Of a DNA stretch of 6,297 bases, positions 6,177 to 6,297 are shown in pieces. Source of the stretch: Fidelibacterota bacterium UBA7303 (GTDB lineage: Bacteria > Fidelibacterota > Marinisomatia > Marinisomatales > UBA1611); NCBI GenBank assembly GCA_002471805.1, contig DKQR01000076.1:1-6297 (forward strand). The letters run 5' to 3'. A model generated the notes under the pieces. The model ran no database searches. It had not been told where the DNA came from and saw nothing but the letters and a program-made list of their open reading frames with translations. The first letter of the stretch is position 1. Every line of letters starts with the position of its first letter. The position numbers and the translations under genes are program-made.

Positions 6177-6297
6177 TTCAAGTTGGTGTCCTAGAACTCC
6201 AGGGTGATTTTTCCCTGCATCACCAGACCTTTTCGAGGCTTGGAATTGAATCTGTCCCGGTGAAAGTATCATCTGAGCTTGATAGGATAGAGGGTTT
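6176..6297 (+). CDS. pdxT: PdxT glutaminase subunit of PLP synthase, 5' end, apparent ATT start
   Basis: PdxT hydrolyses glutamine and channels ammonia to PdxS. The 40 codons present read IQVGVLELQGDFSLHH, then a region ending ELDRIEG, matching the family N-terminus (MKIGVLALQGDFxxH...). The usual Met position is codon ATT at 6176, which shares its first base with the pdxS stop as TAATT, where a TAATG junction would be expected. Upstream in this frame there is a stop at 6143-6145 and then no ATG, GTG or TTG; only ATT 6155, CTG 6170 and ATT 6176 are possible. GAGG at 6166-6169 stands six bases before 6176, an ideal Shine-Dalgarno spacing, and supports that start. The first canonical in-frame start downstream, GTG 6260, would remove the conserved LQGDF motif. 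The catalytic Cys and His/Glu lie beyond the window. Confidence 0.9.
   Translation, partial: MQVGVLELQGDFSLHHQTFSRLGIESVPVKVSSELDRIEG

Overview
The window looks like chromosome of a diderm, Gram-negative-type bacterium of moderate GC. The evidence is a lipoprotein signal peptide on ApbE, parts of a Na+-NQR maturation system, an NhaD-like sodium/proton antiporter, the MEP isoprenoid enzyme IspH and the deoxyxylulose-5-phosphate-independent PLP synthase PdxS/PdxT. The gene set and protein style suggest an FCB-like or marine-candidate-phylum lineage such as Bacteroidota or Marinimicrobia; that placement is inference and was not tested. No mobile element, CRISPR array, tRNA or rRNA is visible.

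Layout: bases 1-75 are the unrecognised 3' end of a plus-strand gene. apbE (113-1150, +) follows, with a textbook-looking intrinsic-terminator hairpin (137-162) inside its signal-peptide codons. A 54-codon nqrM-like gene (1164-1328, -) starts at GTG and converges on apbE. A 116-bp divergent intergenic region (1329-1444) carries a perfect 10-bp inverted repeat. To its right runs a very compact plus-strand operon: nhaD-like antiporter (1445-2872), PduO-type cob(I)alamin adenosyltransferase (2872-3414), NrnA-like DHH/DHHA1 phosphoesterase (3417-4442), ispH (4439-5302, TTG start), pdxS (5295-6176) and the first 40 codons of pdxT (from 6176, cut by the window end). Junctions range from an 8-bp overlap to a 2-bp gap, so translational coupling from one upstream promoter is likely.

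How the genes fit together: the left half is about sodium bioenergetics. ApbE attaches FMN to Na+-NQR (or RNF) subunits, NqrM is needed for maturation of Na+-NQR, and the antiporter uses or adjusts the resulting sodium gradient. The right half is cofactor and housekeeping metabolism: adenosylcobalamin, nanoRNA/pAp turnover, isoprenoid precursors and pyridoxal phosphate.

The points most worth a second look are the small nqrM-like gene on the minus strand, the terminator-like hairpin within apbE, and pdxT, which has no ATG, GTG or TTG at its expected start and appears to begin at ATT. I saw no convincing new multi-gene system; most of the window is recognisable core metabolism.
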